Assembly (NCBI RefSeq): GCF_001677335.1
Contig: NZ_LZYB01000006.1
Coordinates: forward strand, 248,001-312,000
DNA: 64,000 bases
Source of the DNA: Erythrobacter dokdonensis DSW-74
GTDB lineage: Bacteria > Pseudomonadota > Alphaproteobacteria > Sphingomonadales > Sphingomonadaceae
Reading direction: 5' to 3'
Positions 26,308 through 35,715 of this stretch are shown in pieces. A model generated the notes under the pieces. That model saw nothing but the letters and a program-made list of their open reading frames with translations. It had not been told where the DNA came from and searched no databases. Position 1 is the first letter of the stretch. Every line of letters starts with the position of its first letter. The position numbers were made by a program, and so were the translations under genes.

Positions 26308-27672
26308 TTAAAGGGCCATCGCCGCCGGAAACACCACCGCAGCGCGCAGCCCGCCCTGTGCGCGGTTGGAAAGCCGGATCCGGGCTCCGTGGGTATGCGC
26401 GATGGCACGGGCTATGCCGAGGCCGAGGCCGGTACCGCCGGTCTCCTTGTTGCGTGAACCCTCACCGCGAAAGAACGGCTCGAACACTCTCTCGAGCTGG
26501 TTCTCGAGAAGGCCGGGGCCATTATCCTCCACCGCAATCGCCAGCCCCACGGCGTCGCGCGAGATGCACAGACCGACCCAACCCCCGCCATAGGCCCGCG
26601 CGTTTTCGAGCAGGTTCTCCATCATGCGGGCCAGCGCAAGCCGGTTTCCGGCGATCGTGAAGGGGTCCGAAGGGTTGTCCTGAGAAATAGCGACGTTCTG
26701 CGGCGAGGCCTCTGCGAGCGTCACAGCGAAAGAGCGGAGCTCGATCAATTCGTGCTCCGCGAGAGGGTTTTCGGCGCGGGCATAGGCCATCATGTCCGAC
26801 AGCAGGCGCTCCATCTGGACAAGATCGGGCTCGATCTCGGCGACTGTGACATTGTCGCTACCGTGGGTCCTGAGGCGCAGTTTGGTGATCCCGGTCCGGA
26901 TATCGTGGGCGATGGCAACCATGATCTGCTCGCGCTCCCGGATGAGACCGTCGAGCCGCAGCCGCATCCGGTTGAGCGCCCGGGCGAGGCGGCGCAATTC
27001 GCGCGGGCCGGTCTCCGAGACGGGCACGGCGGTCTCCGCCAGCCCGACACGTTCGGCATCATGTTCCAGCGCGCGGATCGGCCGCATGATGACCTGGCGC
27101 AGGGCAAAGCCGAGCAGCACGGCCACCACCAGCACCAGGGCGAAGAGGAAATAGGGAGCGTAAGGGGGCCCGCTGTAGATGATCGAAGGCGCTAGCCAGA
27201 TGTTGAGCACCCTGCCGTCCTGAAGCCCGATTGCGACGTGTAGCGTGCTCGACGCATTATAGAACAGATCGGGCTGGGACCCCCGCCTGCGTGCAAGCTC
27301 GAGCGCGCCGACTTCCTCGAAGCGGATGTCCCGCTCGCGCAATCTGTCGGCGACAGCATTTTCGGTCGCGGTCAGTAGTGCCTGCCTTGCGCGATAGGGG
27401 GCAAGTCCGCTGCCGAACCCGTCGGCTATCCAGGCAACCCGCGACCGGCTGGCATAGGTCGACAGGATCGCTCCTTCGACCTCGGGCGGCGAGGTTTCGA
27501 TGAGCCAGACCAGCTCGGTGATGCCGTTGGCGCTTTCAGCCAGAGCACGGTCGAAGATGCGGCCCGACAGCGGCGTCTGCATGATCGCAATCATTCCGGC
27601 GAGCGTCAAAACCAGAAGGCCGAAAGTCAGCGCGAGCACACGCGCCAGGATCGAGTTGAGCACCCCGCCCAT
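26308..27672 (-). CDS. Sensor histidine kinase
   Basis: This 454-residue membrane kinase has TM helices near residues 10-31 and 173-190 flanking a periplasmic sensor of about 140 residues. A HAMP domain (about 191-245) follows, then a DHp helix with His256 in MVAIAHDIRTG. The ATPase domain includes NLLENARAYG, VEDNGPGL and GTGLGLGIARAIAHTHG. The start lies 7 bp after the partner regulator stop, so the two genes are co-transcribed. The layout resembles EnvZ/CarS-type kinases. The signal is unknown. Confidence 0.92.
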   Translation of the reverse strand: MGGVLNSILARVLALTFGLLVLTLAGMIAIMQTPLSGRIFDRALAESANGITELVWLIETSPPEVEGAILSTYASRSRVAWIADGFGSGLAPYRARQALLTATENAVADRLRERDIRFEEVGALELARRRGSQPDLFYNASSTLHVAIGLQDGRVLNIWLAPSIIYSGPPYAPYFLFALVLVVAVLLGFALRQVIMRPIRALEHDAERVGLAETAVPVSETGPRELRRLARALNRMRLRLDGLIREREQIMVAIAHDIRTGITKLRLRTHGSDNVTVAEIEPDLVQMERLLSDMMAYARAENPLAEHELIELRSFAVTLAEASPQNVAISQDNPSDPFTIAGNRLALARMMENLLENARAYGGGWVGLCISRDAVGLAIAVEDNGPGLLENQLERVFEPFFRGEGSRNKETGGTGLGLGIARAIAHTHGARIRLSNRAQGGLRAAVVFPAAMAL

Positions 27673-27679
27673 GTGCCGC

Positions 27680-28405
27680 CTAGCAGCCTTCGCGCGTAAC
27701 CGGCGCCGAGAAGGCATAGCCGAGATTGCGCACGGTCTTGATCAATTGCGGTTGTCTGGGATCGGGTTCGATCTTGCGGCGGATGCGGCTGATCTGGGAA
27801 TCGATGCTCCGGTCGAAGGGGTTGCTGTTCACCCCACGCGACAGATCGAGCAGCATGTCACGCGATAACACCCGGGGCGCGCGCTCGACCAGCGCGAGCA
27901 GCAGTGCGAACTCTCCCGAGGTAAGGGCGACCTCGCTGCCATGCGCATCGATCAGCGACAATTGGTCCGGCATAAGGACAAAGCCGGCGAACCGCAGCGC
28001 GCGCAGCCTTGATGCAGCGGCGGGCAGCGCATCCGTTTCACGGCGGCGCAAGACCGCCCTTATGCGGGCCACAAGTTCGCGCGGGTTGAAGGGCTTGCCG
28101 AGGTAATCGTCCGCGCCGATTTCCAGCCCGATAATCCGGTCGATGTCCTCGGCCATGGCGGTCAGCATGATCACCGGGAGATTGGAGGTCGCCCTCAAAC
28201 GGCGGCAGAAGCTGAGCCCATCCTCTCCCGGCATCATCAGGTCGAGCACCACGAGATCCGCCCGTCCCTCGGCAATCGGCGTTTCGGCCTCGGCCACGGA
28301 TTGTGCAATGATGGCGCGCATTCCGCTGCGTTCCAGAACCCCGACAACAAGGGCGAGAAGTTCGCGATCGTCATCGACGACGAGGATGGTCGGGCCTTCG
28401 TGCAT
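27680..28405 (-). CDS. OmpR-family response regulator
   Basis: This 241-residue regulator has an intact receiver: acidic residues Asp11-Asp13, phosphoacceptor Asp55 in VVLDLMMPGEDG, Thr in IMLTAMAED and Lys in DDYLGKPFNP. The C-terminal winged helix is VALTSGEFALLLALVERAPRVLSRD through KTVRNLGYAF. It is first in a two-gene operon with the histidine kinase and divergent from the EF-hand gene. The 167-bp promoter gap contains repeated half-sites. Confidence 0.94.
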   Translation of the reverse strand: MHEGPTILVVDDDRELLALVVGVLERSGMRAIIAQSVAEAETPIAEGRADLVVLDLMMPGEDGLSFCRRLRATSNLPVIMLTAMAEDIDRIIGLEIGADDYLGKPFNPRELVARIRAVLRRRETDALPAAASRLRALRFAGFVLMPDQLSLIDAHGSEVALTSGEFALLLALVERAPRVLSRDMLLDLSRGVNSNPFDRSIDSQISRIRRKIEPDPRQPQLIKTVRNLGYAFSAPVTREGC

Positions 28406-28450
28406 GATGACAGGATAGGCGGGCGTCGGGTTTCGCTCCAGCGCCGTTTT

Positions 28451-28503
28451 GCAACGATTTGTGGCGGGCTCGCCTGGGCTGGCAACAATTCGTCACAAAT
28501 CGT
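28451..28503. promoter_or_regulatory. Repeat cluster in the regulator/EF-hand divergent promoter
   Basis: ACGATTTGTG (28454-28463) is perfectly complementary to CACAAATCGT (28494-28503). Near-direct repeats GCAACGATTTGT (28451) and GCAACAATTCGT (28482) start 31 bp apart, about three helical turns. This is a good candidate site for the neighbouring OmpR-family regulator acting on both genes. Confidence 0.5.
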
Positions 28504-28572
28504 GTCGCAGCGGGCAAACGGGGGCAAGGCGGCGCGGTCATTCTTCCTCCAACGCGATGATGGAGATTCCCG

Positions 28573-28998
28573 ATGACCCGTTCCCTCAAACGCCTCCCCG
28601 CCTTGGCTGCCGGCGTTCTGATCGGCCCCGCGCTGATCTTCGCCGTCCCTGCAAGTGCGCAATCGCGCGATCAGATGCGTCAACTGCTCGAACGGGCCGA
28701 TGCCAATGGCGACGGCGAGATTTCCCGGGCCGAGTTTGACCGGGTCCGCAGCGACATGTTCGAACGCATGGATCGCAACGGTGATGGCCATGTCGACAGC
28801 AGGGACCGTCCGCGCATGTTCGGTGAACGCTTCGACCAGGCTTTCGGCACGCTCGCATCGCTCGACAGCAATGGCGACAGGCGCGTGTCGCGCAGCGAAC
28901 TTGTCAATGGAAAGGCCCCTGCCTTCGTTGCTGGCGACACCAATGGCGACAATATTCTCAGCCGGAACGAGCTCGCCGCGCTCACCTCGCCAAGGTGA
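28573..28998 (+). CDS. Periplasmic EF-hand calcium-binding protein
   Basis: This 141-residue protein has a signal peptide ending near AVPASAQS (residue 30) and four EF-hand loops: DANGDGEISRAEF, DRNGDGHVDSRD, DSNGDRRVSRSEL and DTNGDNILSRNEL. The first two are canonical; the last two have substitutions but keep the DxNGD core. It probably buffers or senses periplasmic Ca2+. It is divergent from a two-component system and directly upstream of a membrane hydroxylase-type gene, with which it may be co-transcribed. Confidence 0.9.
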   Translation: MTRSLKRLPALAAGVLIGPALIFAVPASAQSRDQMRQLLERADANGDGEISRAEFDRVRSDMFERMDRNGDGHVDSRDRPRMFGERFDQAFGTLASLDSNGDRRVSRSELVNGKAPAFVAGDTNGDNILSRNELAALTSPR

Positions 28999-29039
28999 GC
29001 CCGGTCGGCTCCCCGTTTCTGCGTCAACTGGAAACCCCC

Positions 29040-29912
29040 ATGCTGACCGACCAGGCCCCTGTGACCTTCCTTCTTGTCGTTGCGCTCTTCGCGCTCGCCG
29101 AATTCGCTTGGCGCAGGCGATCGGGGCGAGGCTACAGCCTCGGTGCGCTTGGCGCCAATCTCGGCGTGATGATGGGCCAATTCGTTTCGAGGTTCATCAC
29201 CGGAGGCCTCGTGACCGGCGCGATGTTTGCGGTGTTTGCTTTCGCACCCGTCGAGTGGGCGATGGGCGACTGGCGCACCTGGGTGGCCGGTTTCTTCGTG
29301 CTGGAGTTCTTCTATTACTGGCAGCACCGCTTCAGCCACACGATCCGCTGGTTGTGGACGTCCCACGCGGTGCACCATTCACCCAATGAATTCACCTTGC
29401 CGGCCGCCTTCCGGCTCGGCTGGACCGGCACGATCTCGGGCGGCTGGGTGGTGCTCTTGCCGATGGCGCTGATGGGATTTCACCCTGTGGTCATCGCGAC
29501 GCTGATCGCGGTGAACCTGCGCTACCAGTATTTCCTGCATACCGAGGCAGTGGGCAAACTCGGTGTGCTCGAATGGGTGTTCAACACGCCCTCGCACCAC
29601 CGGGTGCATCACGGCTCGAACCCTGCCTATCTGGACACCAATTTCGGCGGCGTTCTGATCGTCTTCGACCGCCTGTTCGGCACCTTCGTCGAGGAGCGGG
29701 ACGACGAGCCGGTGCGCTATGGCCTGACCACGCCGGTCACCAGCAACAATCCCTTTGTGATCGCCTTCCACGAATGGGCGAACCTGTGGCGCGATCTCGG
29801 GCAGGTGCGATCGGCTCGCAGCGCGTGGCGGGCTCTGTTCGGTCGCCCCTCGGACCTCGCCCGCGGGGCGCCGCCCGATGCCGCCTGCCGGCAGGCGCCC
29901 GCTCTTACGTGA
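29040..29912 (+). CDS. Sterol desaturase / fatty acid hydroxylase family protein
   Basis: This roughly 290-residue integral membrane di-iron enzyme has histidine boxes HRFSH (96-100), HAVHH (109-113) and HHRVHH (186-191), with surrounding hydrophobic helices. The family oxidises lipids or carotenoids at the membrane; the substrate here is unknown. The ATG at 29040 is chosen. A GTG at 28995, overlapping the EF-hand stop, would add 15 residues and couple the two genes. Confidence 0.87.
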   Translation: MLTDQAPVTFLLVVALFALAEFAWRRRSGRGYSLGALGANLGVMMGQFVSRFITGGLVTGAMFAVFAFAPVEWAMGDWRTWVAGFFVLEFFYYWQHRFSHTIRWLWTSHAVHHSPNEFTLPAAFRLGWTGTISGGWVVLLPMALMGFHPVVIATLIAVNLRYQYFLHTEAVGKLGVLEWVFNTPSHHRVHHGSNPAYLDTNFGGVLIVFDRLFGTFVEERDDEPVRYGLTTPVTSNNPFVIAFHEWANLWRDLGQVRSARSAWRALFGRPSDLARGAPPDAACRQAPALT

Positions 29913-29943
29913 CAACTCGCACCAGACAACTTGGAGAAGCTGC

Positions 29944-30945
29944 ATGACCCCTATCCTTCGCAGACGGAGCCTGCCTTGCATGATTGCCGCCCTTGCCCTG
30001 TCAGCCTGTGGGGGAGACGAGACCGCCCCGCCGGTTTCGACGGCACCGGCGCCATCTCCCACGCCTACACCCACACCTACTCCCACTCCCACTCCCACTC
30101 CGGCCCCAACACCAACCGGGAGCCCGAGCGGCGCCAGGCTGCTTTCGGACATCAAGTATGGCGAAGGCGCGACATCGACCGGCAGCATCGATCTGCTGCT
30201 CGACATCTACCAGCCCGAAGCGACCTGCACCGCGCCGCGCCCGACGATCTTCTACGTGCACGGCGGCGGGTTCATTCTGGGCGACAAGCTCGACAGCATC
30301 GTGTCGGCACTGGCCCCGCGAATTACGGCCGAGGGCTTCAACTTCGTATCGATCAACTACCGTCTCGCGGGCGACAACCCGGTACTGTCGCCCGTGTTCG
30401 CCGCGGTCGGACAGGCCTATATCGATGATGGGATCATTACCCCCGGCTCCGACCTTTACGAGGCGATCATGGCATCCTTCGAAGACGGCGTTACCGCGCT
30501 GAACTGGATGGAGGACAATGCCGCAACCTACTGCCTCGACATGGACCGGCTGGGTTACTGGGGGTCTTCCGCCGGCACCTTCGTGACCCTGCAGATCGCC
30601 TATGCGCTCAACCAGTTCAATATCGAGCGGCCCGAGCCACGGTTCGTCAATGCCTGGTGGGGTGTCCTGCTGCGTGATGGGGATCTGGAAACCGGCGAGG
30701 CACCGTTCCTCATCCTGCACGGAGAAAACGACCAGGTCGTTCCCTATCGCGAATCCGTTGACCTTGCCGCAAGGGCCGATGAGGTTGGCGTTCCTTACGG
30801 TTTCTACACGCTGCTCGGTGCGGGGCACGGTTTCGACACGTCCAATCAGGCACAGACCGCAGCCGCGCTTCAGGTTTCGATCGACTTCGCGGTTGATCAG
30901 CTCACCGGCGGCACACCGGCCTATGGGAGGTTTGACGTGCCTTGA
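29944..30945 (+). CDS. Alpha/beta-hydrolase (esterase) lipoprotein
   Basis: This 333-residue protein has lipobox LSAC at residues 19-22 and a proline-threonine repeat linker (about residues 38-58). An alpha/beta-hydrolase domain of the carboxylesterase/HSL kind follows, with oxyanion motif HGGG (106-109) and nucleophile GSSAG with Ser209. The likely acid and histidine are in LHGENDQVVPY and GAGHGFD. It is predicted to be a surface or periplasmic esterase. The start MTPILRRRSLP gives a proper signal. The linker resembles that of the lipoprotein at 40.5-42.1 kb. Confidence 0.88.
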   Translation: MTPILRRRSLPCMIAALALSACGGDETAPPVSTAPAPSPTPTPTPTPTPTPTPAPTPTGSPSGARLLSDIKYGEGATSTGSIDLLLDIYQPEATCTAPRPTIFYVHGGGFILGDKLDSIVSALAPRITAEGFNFVSINYRLAGDNPVLSPVFAAVGQAYIDDGIITPGSDLYEAIMASFEDGVTALNWMEDNAATYCLDMDRLGYWGSSAGTFVTLQIAYALNQFNIERPEPRFVNAWWGVLLRDGDLETGEAPFLILHGENDQVVPYRESVDLAARADEVGVPYGFYTLLGAGHGFDTSNQAQTAAALQVSIDFAVDQLTGGTPAYGRFDVP

Positions 30946-31026
30946 TGGATTTCGCCGCGCGGCAAAGCCTTCGCTCCGGGCAAGCATTGCAGGGCAGATT
31001 GGGGTCGTGGTGTTCGCACCCTTGCG

Positions 31027-31452
31027 TCAGCCAAGGGCACTGGCAAGGCGGTTGAGGTATTCGATCGAATAGCGCGTCATGGGCTCAAGTTCCTGCGCGC
31101 CGTCGGGATGGATGTGCCAGAAGCCTGCCTCGTCTTTCATGATCCAGCCTCGTTTCGCCATCGCGGCAAGCTTGCGTCTTGCTGTTTCACGCGGAATGCC
31201 GGTGATTTGTGCGATCGAAAGGCTGTTGAGCGGCGTGTAGAACGCGTCGCGCCTTTCCATTTTCTGAAACGCCTCGAATGACAGGTCATCCGGTAACCGC
31301 CCGCGTGGCAAGGCCGCCGAGCCTATCACCGCCATGATCAGTGCAGCATCCAGATCCCCGTCGAAGGCAACGCGCAGGCGGGTGAGCAAGGCAATCAGGC
31401 CATCGACATGCACCGGCCAGACCTTGCCGAAATGTTCATCCGGAATTCCCAT
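31027..31452 (-). CDS. Winged-helix DNA-binding regulator
   Basis: This 141-residue protein has a helix-turn-helix in SLSIAQITGIPRETARRKLA followed by a wing-like KRGWIMKDEAGFWHI (about residues 80-120), resembling MarR/Crp-type recognition helices. No effector domain is recognised. The start MGIPDEHFGK follows GGAGGCAGGAA; the longer open frame upstream overlaps the porin leader and is rejected. It is divergent from the porin gene, and CCCAAAATGGG lies between them. Confidence 0.7.
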   Translation of the reverse strand: MGIPDEHFGKVWPVHVDGLIALLTRLRVAFDGDLDAALIMAVIGSAALPRGRLPDDLSFEAFQKMERRDAFYTPLNSLSIAQITGIPRETARRKLAAMAKRGWIMKDEAGFWHIHPDGAQELEPMTRYSIEYLNRLASALG

Positions 31453-31489
31453 TTCCTGCCTCCCTGCGACTGACGATTCTACGCCCAAA

Positions 31490-31500
31490 CCCAAAATGGG
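31490..31500. promoter_or_regulatory. CCCAAAATGGG motif, copy 1
   Basis: CCCAAAATGGG, with CAAA immediately before it, lies between the winged-helix gene and the porin, 38 bp upstream of the regulator start. The reverse complement recurs at 37453-37463 in the promoter of another envelope operon. It is a candidate operator for the adjacent regulator. Confidence 0.5.
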
Positions 31501-31567
31501 CAATGCCCTACTTGTCTGCCTTTCGAACACCGCCGATCCTTTCCGCGGATCCAGGGGAGGTGACGAG

Positions 31568-33055
31568 ATGAGAATGGCTGAATTGATACGGCCCTCGGCA
31601 CATGTCCGGTCGATCTTCATGCGATCCAGCGCAGCTGCGATCACCGGCGCGAGTTTGCTTTCTGCCGGCGCCGCCGCGGCTCAGGACGGCGACCCGATGG
31701 TGATCGTCGATAACGACAATCTTACGGTGCGCACCCATCTCCAGGGCGGGGTCAACGCCGTGGCGGAGACCAACCTTTTCTGGAACCTGTCGGATGCCTT
31801 CGCGCCGCAGGAGGGCTTCGATCCCGATACCCAGTGGCTCGAGTTCTATTTCAAGCCCGGGGTCAGTTTCACTACCAATGGCGAAGGCCCGGCCAAGGCC
31901 TATGGCAAGGTTTCGGGCGTTGCCTCCTATACCGAAGGAACCGACGGGTTCGATTTTCGCAACCAGGGCGCTGTCACGCTCGAGGAAGCCTATGTCGGCC
32001 TGACCATCGCAGCCGCCGACGATCTCACCTTCGACATTTCGGCCGGTGCGCGCGAGTTGAAGCTCGGCACGGGGATGCTGATTGCGAGCGGCGGATCGAG
32101 CGGGTTCGAGCTTGGCGCGCTCAAGTTCGGACCGCGCAAGGCGTGGGACATGTCGGTAATTGGAAGGGTCACCAAGGGCGGCACTGCCCTCACCGGCTTC
32201 TTTCTCAACCCCAACGAACGCCCGGTGATCGACAACGAGAACCGGCTTTTCGGGGCGGATCTGCGCCACGACTTTGCCGGCGGCGGGTTTGTCGGCGGCA
32301 GCTTCATCGCGGTCACGCAGAGCGGCACGCCCTATATCCAGGCCGCCCCCGGTGGCGTCGGTGCACCGACCTTCCTGCCGGGCGGGCGCGACGGCACCAA
32401 CACGGTCAATTTTTATGCCGCTACCGGCAAGCTGGACGGTGTGCTGGAAAACTGGCGCTTCGCGATCGACGGGGCATACCAGTGGAATGATCGGCTCGAC
32501 ATGACAGCCTGGGCGGGACGGGTGCAGGTCGGCTATACTTTCGCCGAGGCCAAATGGCGCCCCTCGATCACCTACAGTTACCAGACTTTCTCGGGCGACG
32601 ATCCCGACACGCCCGAGCTCGAACGCTTCGATCCGCTGTTCTACGAGGGTTCGCCCAGCGCCTGGTCGACCGGTTCCAAGTCGTCGATGGTGTTCATCAA
32701 CTCCAACGTCCGCTCGCACGGCTTGGCTTTGCGGGGGCAGCCCTCGCCCAAGGACACGCTGACGCTGCGCTACAACCACATCCGCGCGAACGAGCTGCGC
32801 AGCCCGCTGCAATTCGGGCAGGCCGAGCGCATCGACATCGGCACCGGGGGCGATCTTGCCAACCTTGTGGTCGGGGTCACCGATGCCCACGTCTCGGATG
32901 ACCTGTTTCTCGAATACAGCAGGATCATCACCCGCAACCTGTTCCTCACTGCCGGCCTGAGCATCTCCGAGCCGGGCGAGGGGATCGAGAACACCGTACC
33001 GGGCGGGGTGCCCGCATGGACCGGAGGATTCGTCAATGTTGTCTTCAATTTCTAG
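31568..33055 (+). CDS. Outer-membrane beta-barrel porin (alginate-export-like)
   Basis: This 495-residue protein has an N-terminal signal (AAAITGASLLSAGAAAAQDG) and many alternating amphipathic strands, ending in a terminal phenylalanine (FVNVVFNF), the usual BAM signal. Repeats of long strands such as DTLTLRYNHIRANELRSPLQ resemble the alginate-export porin family, but I am not certain of this. The strong Shine-Dalgarno AGGGGAGG precedes the ATG. It overlaps the following hydrolase gene by 20 bp, so the two are co-expressed. Confidence 0.78.
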   Translation: MRMAELIRPSAHVRSIFMRSSAAAITGASLLSAGAAAAQDGDPMVIVDNDNLTVRTHLQGGVNAVAETNLFWNLSDAFAPQEGFDPDTQWLEFYFKPGVSFTTNGEGPAKAYGKVSGVASYTEGTDGFDFRNQGAVTLEEAYVGLTIAAADDLTFDISAGARELKLGTGMLIASGGSSGFELGALKFGPRKAWDMSVIGRVTKGGTALTGFFLNPNERPVIDNENRLFGADLRHDFAGGGFVGGSFIAVTQSGTPYIQAAPGGVGAPTFLPGGRDGTNTVNFYAATGKLDGVLENWRFAIDGAYQWNDRLDMTAWAGRVQVGYTFAEAKWRPSITYSYQTFSGDDPDTPELERFDPLFYEGSPSAWSTGSKSSMVFINSNVRSHGLALRGQPSPKDTLTLRYNHIRANELRSPLQFGQAERIDIGTGGDLANLVVGVTDAHVSDDLFLEYSRIITRNLFLTAGLSISEPGEGIENTVPGGVPAWTGGFVNVVFNF

Positions 33056-34376
33056 GCTCGCCTTTGCTTCGACGCTGGCATTGACCGCCGCGCTGCTACC
33101 CACTGCCGGTGTGGCACAGCAGGCTCCGCTGTCGGCACAGGAATCCGATCCGCGCGTGATGGGCTGGATGCAGGGCTTCCCGCCGCCCGCCGACAAGATC
33201 ATCACGCAGCCGGATTCGGTCTATTTCAGCTTTCCGCGCCTGCGCTGGTCGGTGTGCCACCTGCGCGAATTCCTGCCTACCGAGGAAATCAGCCGCGGCA
33301 CCGGCGCGCCCGTGCCGCTGCCCTACCTCTCGCCCAGCGCCTTTGCCGATGAACGCGCCACCATCGACGCGTTGACCTTCACGCCGATTGGCGGCTCCGC
33401 GCCGATGACCTGGGAGCAATCGCTTTACGCCAATTATACCGACGGCATCCTCGTGCTGCACAAGGGCAAGGTCGTCTACGAACGCTATTTCGGTTGCCTG
33501 GACGAAGGCGGAAAGCATGCAGCCATGTCGATGACCAAGTCGGTCACCGGTCTGCTCGCCCAGATCCTCGTTGCCGAAGGCAAGCTCGACGAGACCAGGC
33601 GCGTGCGCGACATCATCCCGGAAATCGGCAACAGCGCCTTCGCCAGCGCCACCATCCGCCAGGTGATGGACATGACCACCGGGGTCAAATATTCGGAAAA
33701 CTATTCCGATCCCAATGCCGATATCTGGCTCTATTCCAAGGCGGCAAGCCCGCTGCCCAAGCCTGAGGATTATACCGGCCCTGACGGTTACTGGGAATAT
33801 CTCCAGCAGGTCGCGCCCGAGGGCAGGCATGGCGATGCCTTCCATTACAAGACGATCAACTCCGACATGCTCGGCTGGATCATCTCTCGCGTTACCGGCA
33901 AGTCGGTCACCGAACTCGCCTCGGAGCGTCTGTGGCAGCGCATGGGCGCGGAACAGGACGCCTACCAGACGGTCGATGGCAAGGGCGTGCCCTTTGCCGG
34001 CGGGGGCATTTCGGCTGGCCTGCGCGATTTGGGCCGGCTCGGCCTCTTGATGCTGAACAAGGGCGAGATCAACGGCGAACGGCTGTTCCCCGCCGCAGTC
34101 TCGGAACGGATCGCCAAGGGCGGCGATCCGGCCAAGTTCTCCGGCTTCCCGACCATTCCGGGCGGAAGCTACACCAGCCAGTGGTGGGTGTTCCATAACA
34201 AGCACGGCGCCTATGCCGCGCGGGGGGTTCACGGACAGACGATCTATGTCGATCCGACCGCCGAGATGGTGCTGGTGCGCTTCGCCTCCTTCCCCACGGC
34301 GCAGAACGGGCGGATCGATCCGACCTCGCTACCCGCCTATCAAGCGCTGGCCGAATACCTGATGGCAAAGGACTGA
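33036..34376 (+). CDS. Serine hydrolase, beta-lactamase class C family
   Basis: This 446-residue periplasmic protein has a signal peptide (to about AGVAQQ). The serine-hydrolase motif SMTK lies at residues 165-168 (nucleophile Ser165, Lys168), a Tyr-containing YSENYSDP follows, and GVHGQTIYVDP occupies the third-motif position. Family members include esterases and DD-peptidases as well as beta-lactamases; resistance is not implied. It overlaps the porin gene and is followed by the MscS gene 16 bp on. Confidence 0.88.
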   Translation: MLSSISRLAFASTLALTAALLPTAGVAQQAPLSAQESDPRVMGWMQGFPPPADKIITQPDSVYFSFPRLRWSVCHLREFLPTEEISRGTGAPVPLPYLSPSAFADERATIDALTFTPIGGSAPMTWEQSLYANYTDGILVLHKGKVVYERYFGCLDEGGKHAAMSMTKSVTGLLAQILVAEGKLDETRRVRDIIPEIGNSAFASATIRQVMDMTTGVKYSENYSDPNADIWLYSKAASPLPKPEDYTGPDGYWEYLQQVAPEGRHGDAFHYKTINSDMLGWIISRVTGKSVTELASERLWQRMGAEQDAYQTVDGKGVPFAGGGISAGLRDLGRLGLLMLNKGEINGERLFPAAVSERIAKGGDPAKFSGFPTIPGGSYTSQWWVFHNKHGAYAARGVHGQTIYVDPTAEMVLVRFASFPTAQNGRIDPTSLPAYQALAEYLMAKD

Positions 34377-34392
34377 CGGACGGGAGCGCGGC

Positions 34393-35715
34393 GTGACGCG
34401 GATATCGAGGCTGCTTGCGCAATTTCTGGCGGTGCTGCTTGCCGTCCTGGCGGTGCCGGTTTCAGCGCAGGAGGCTTCGTCACCCCCGAATGCCGCGGCA
34501 TCGCCTCGGGCCAAGGCCGAAGCTCCCTTGTCGCGTGTCGCCGATCCCGCCGTTCCCGTCGATGAGCTCGCGCACCTGCTGATACCGCTGACCAAGCTGG
34601 AACTCGCCGATGCCACCGACCTGTGGCTCGCCAATGTCCGCGCCGCGACGCAGCAGATTGCCGATCTTCAGGCCGATATCCGCCGCAATCCGGCAAAGGA
34701 GGGCGACCCGCGCTTTGCCCGTCTGGCGCGCATGGTCGAACAGCGCGCCGGGCTGCTCCGGCGCTTTTCGATGGCGGTCGATTCTTTCGAGCGCAAGGGC
34801 GGAGATCCGGCACGGGTGGCGGACCTTCGCGCCTATCGCGAGGCGGTGCTCTATGAGGAGACCGCACAGGCCGGCACCGGCGCGCTGGCAGGTGCGCTGG
34901 TCACCTGGCTCGGACGGTCCGACGGGGGCGTCGCGCTGCTCAAGCGGATCGGCATCGCCTTGTTGGCGCTCGGCGCAATCGTGCTCGCGGCACGCTTTGC
35001 GCGCGGTTTCGTGCATGTCTGGCTGGGCCGCTTCTCGCGCCTGTCGCGGCTGCTGCAGAACTTCATCGCCACGATGTTCTTCTGGCTGTTCATCATCGTC
35101 GGCCTGCTGTTCGTGCTGGCAGCGATCGACATCGACATCACGCCCTTGTTCGCGCTGATCGGCGGTGCGAGTTTCATTCTCGCATTCGCCTTCCAGGACA
35201 CGCTCGGCAATCTCGCGAGCGGCTTGATGATCCTCGTCAACCAGCCCTTCGACGAAGGCGATTACATCGATGTCGGCGGGGTCAGCGGGACGGTGCAGAA
35301 GGTCAGCATCGTCGCCACCACCATTGCAACCGCCGACAACAAGGTGATCGTTGTGCCCAACCGCAATGTCTGGGGCAATGTCATCGTCAACGCATCGGCG
35401 AGCGATATCCGGCGGGTCGATCTGGTCTTTGGTGCCTCTTACGACGATCCGATCCAGGAAGTGCTCGACACGATCAATGCCGTGGTCGCCGCCCATCCCA
35501 AGATTCTCAGTGAACCCGAAGCTCAGGTCGCTGCCAACGAACTTGCGGCAAGCGCGGTCAATTATGTGTGTCGTCCATGGGTCAAGGCAGAGGATTATCT
35601 TGCCGTTTACTGGGATCTGACCCGGCAGGTGAAGGAAGCATTCGACGCGCGCGGACTGACCATGCCTTACCCGCAGCAGGAGGTGCACATCAAAGGCGCG
35701 CTGCCTCCAGCCTAG
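34393..35715 (+). CDS. MscS-family mechanosensitive channel
   Basis: This 440-residue protein has a signal peptide (to VSAQEA) and an N-terminal periplasmic extension of about 140 residues. Several TM helices follow, then the pore helix region FALIGGASFILAFAFQDTLGNLASGLMILVNQPF and the soluble beta domain GDYIDVGGVSGTVQKVSI, VVPNRNVWGN. It releases osmolytes on membrane tension. The start is GTG after GGGAG. It is third in the porin-hydrolase-MscS run. Confidence 0.92.
   Translation: MTRISRLLAQFLAVLLAVLAVPVSAQEASSPPNAAASPRAKAEAPLSRVADPAVPVDELAHLLIPLTKLELADATDLWLANVRAATQQIADLQADIRRNPAKEGDPRFARLARMVEQRAGLLRRFSMAVDSFERKGGDPARVADLRAYREAVLYEETAQAGTGALAGALVTWLGRSDGGVALLKRIGIALLALGAIVLAARFARGFVHVWLGRFSRLSRLLQNFIATMFFWLFIIVGLLFVLAAIDIDITPLFALIGGASFILAFAFQDTLGNLASGLMILVNQPFDEGDYIDVGGVSGTVQKVSIVATTIATADNKVIVVPNRNVWGNVIVNASASDIRRVDLVFGASYDDPIQEVLDTINAVVAAHPKILSEPEAQVAANELAASAVNYVCRPWVKAEDYLAVYWDLTRQVKEAFDARGLTMPYPQQEVHIKGALPPA

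Noticed and set aside
33036..34376. Antibiotic-resistance beta-lactamase
   Set aside because: SMTK and fold are shared by esterases and DD-peptidases, and the operon context is an envelope operon, so resistance cannot be claimed.
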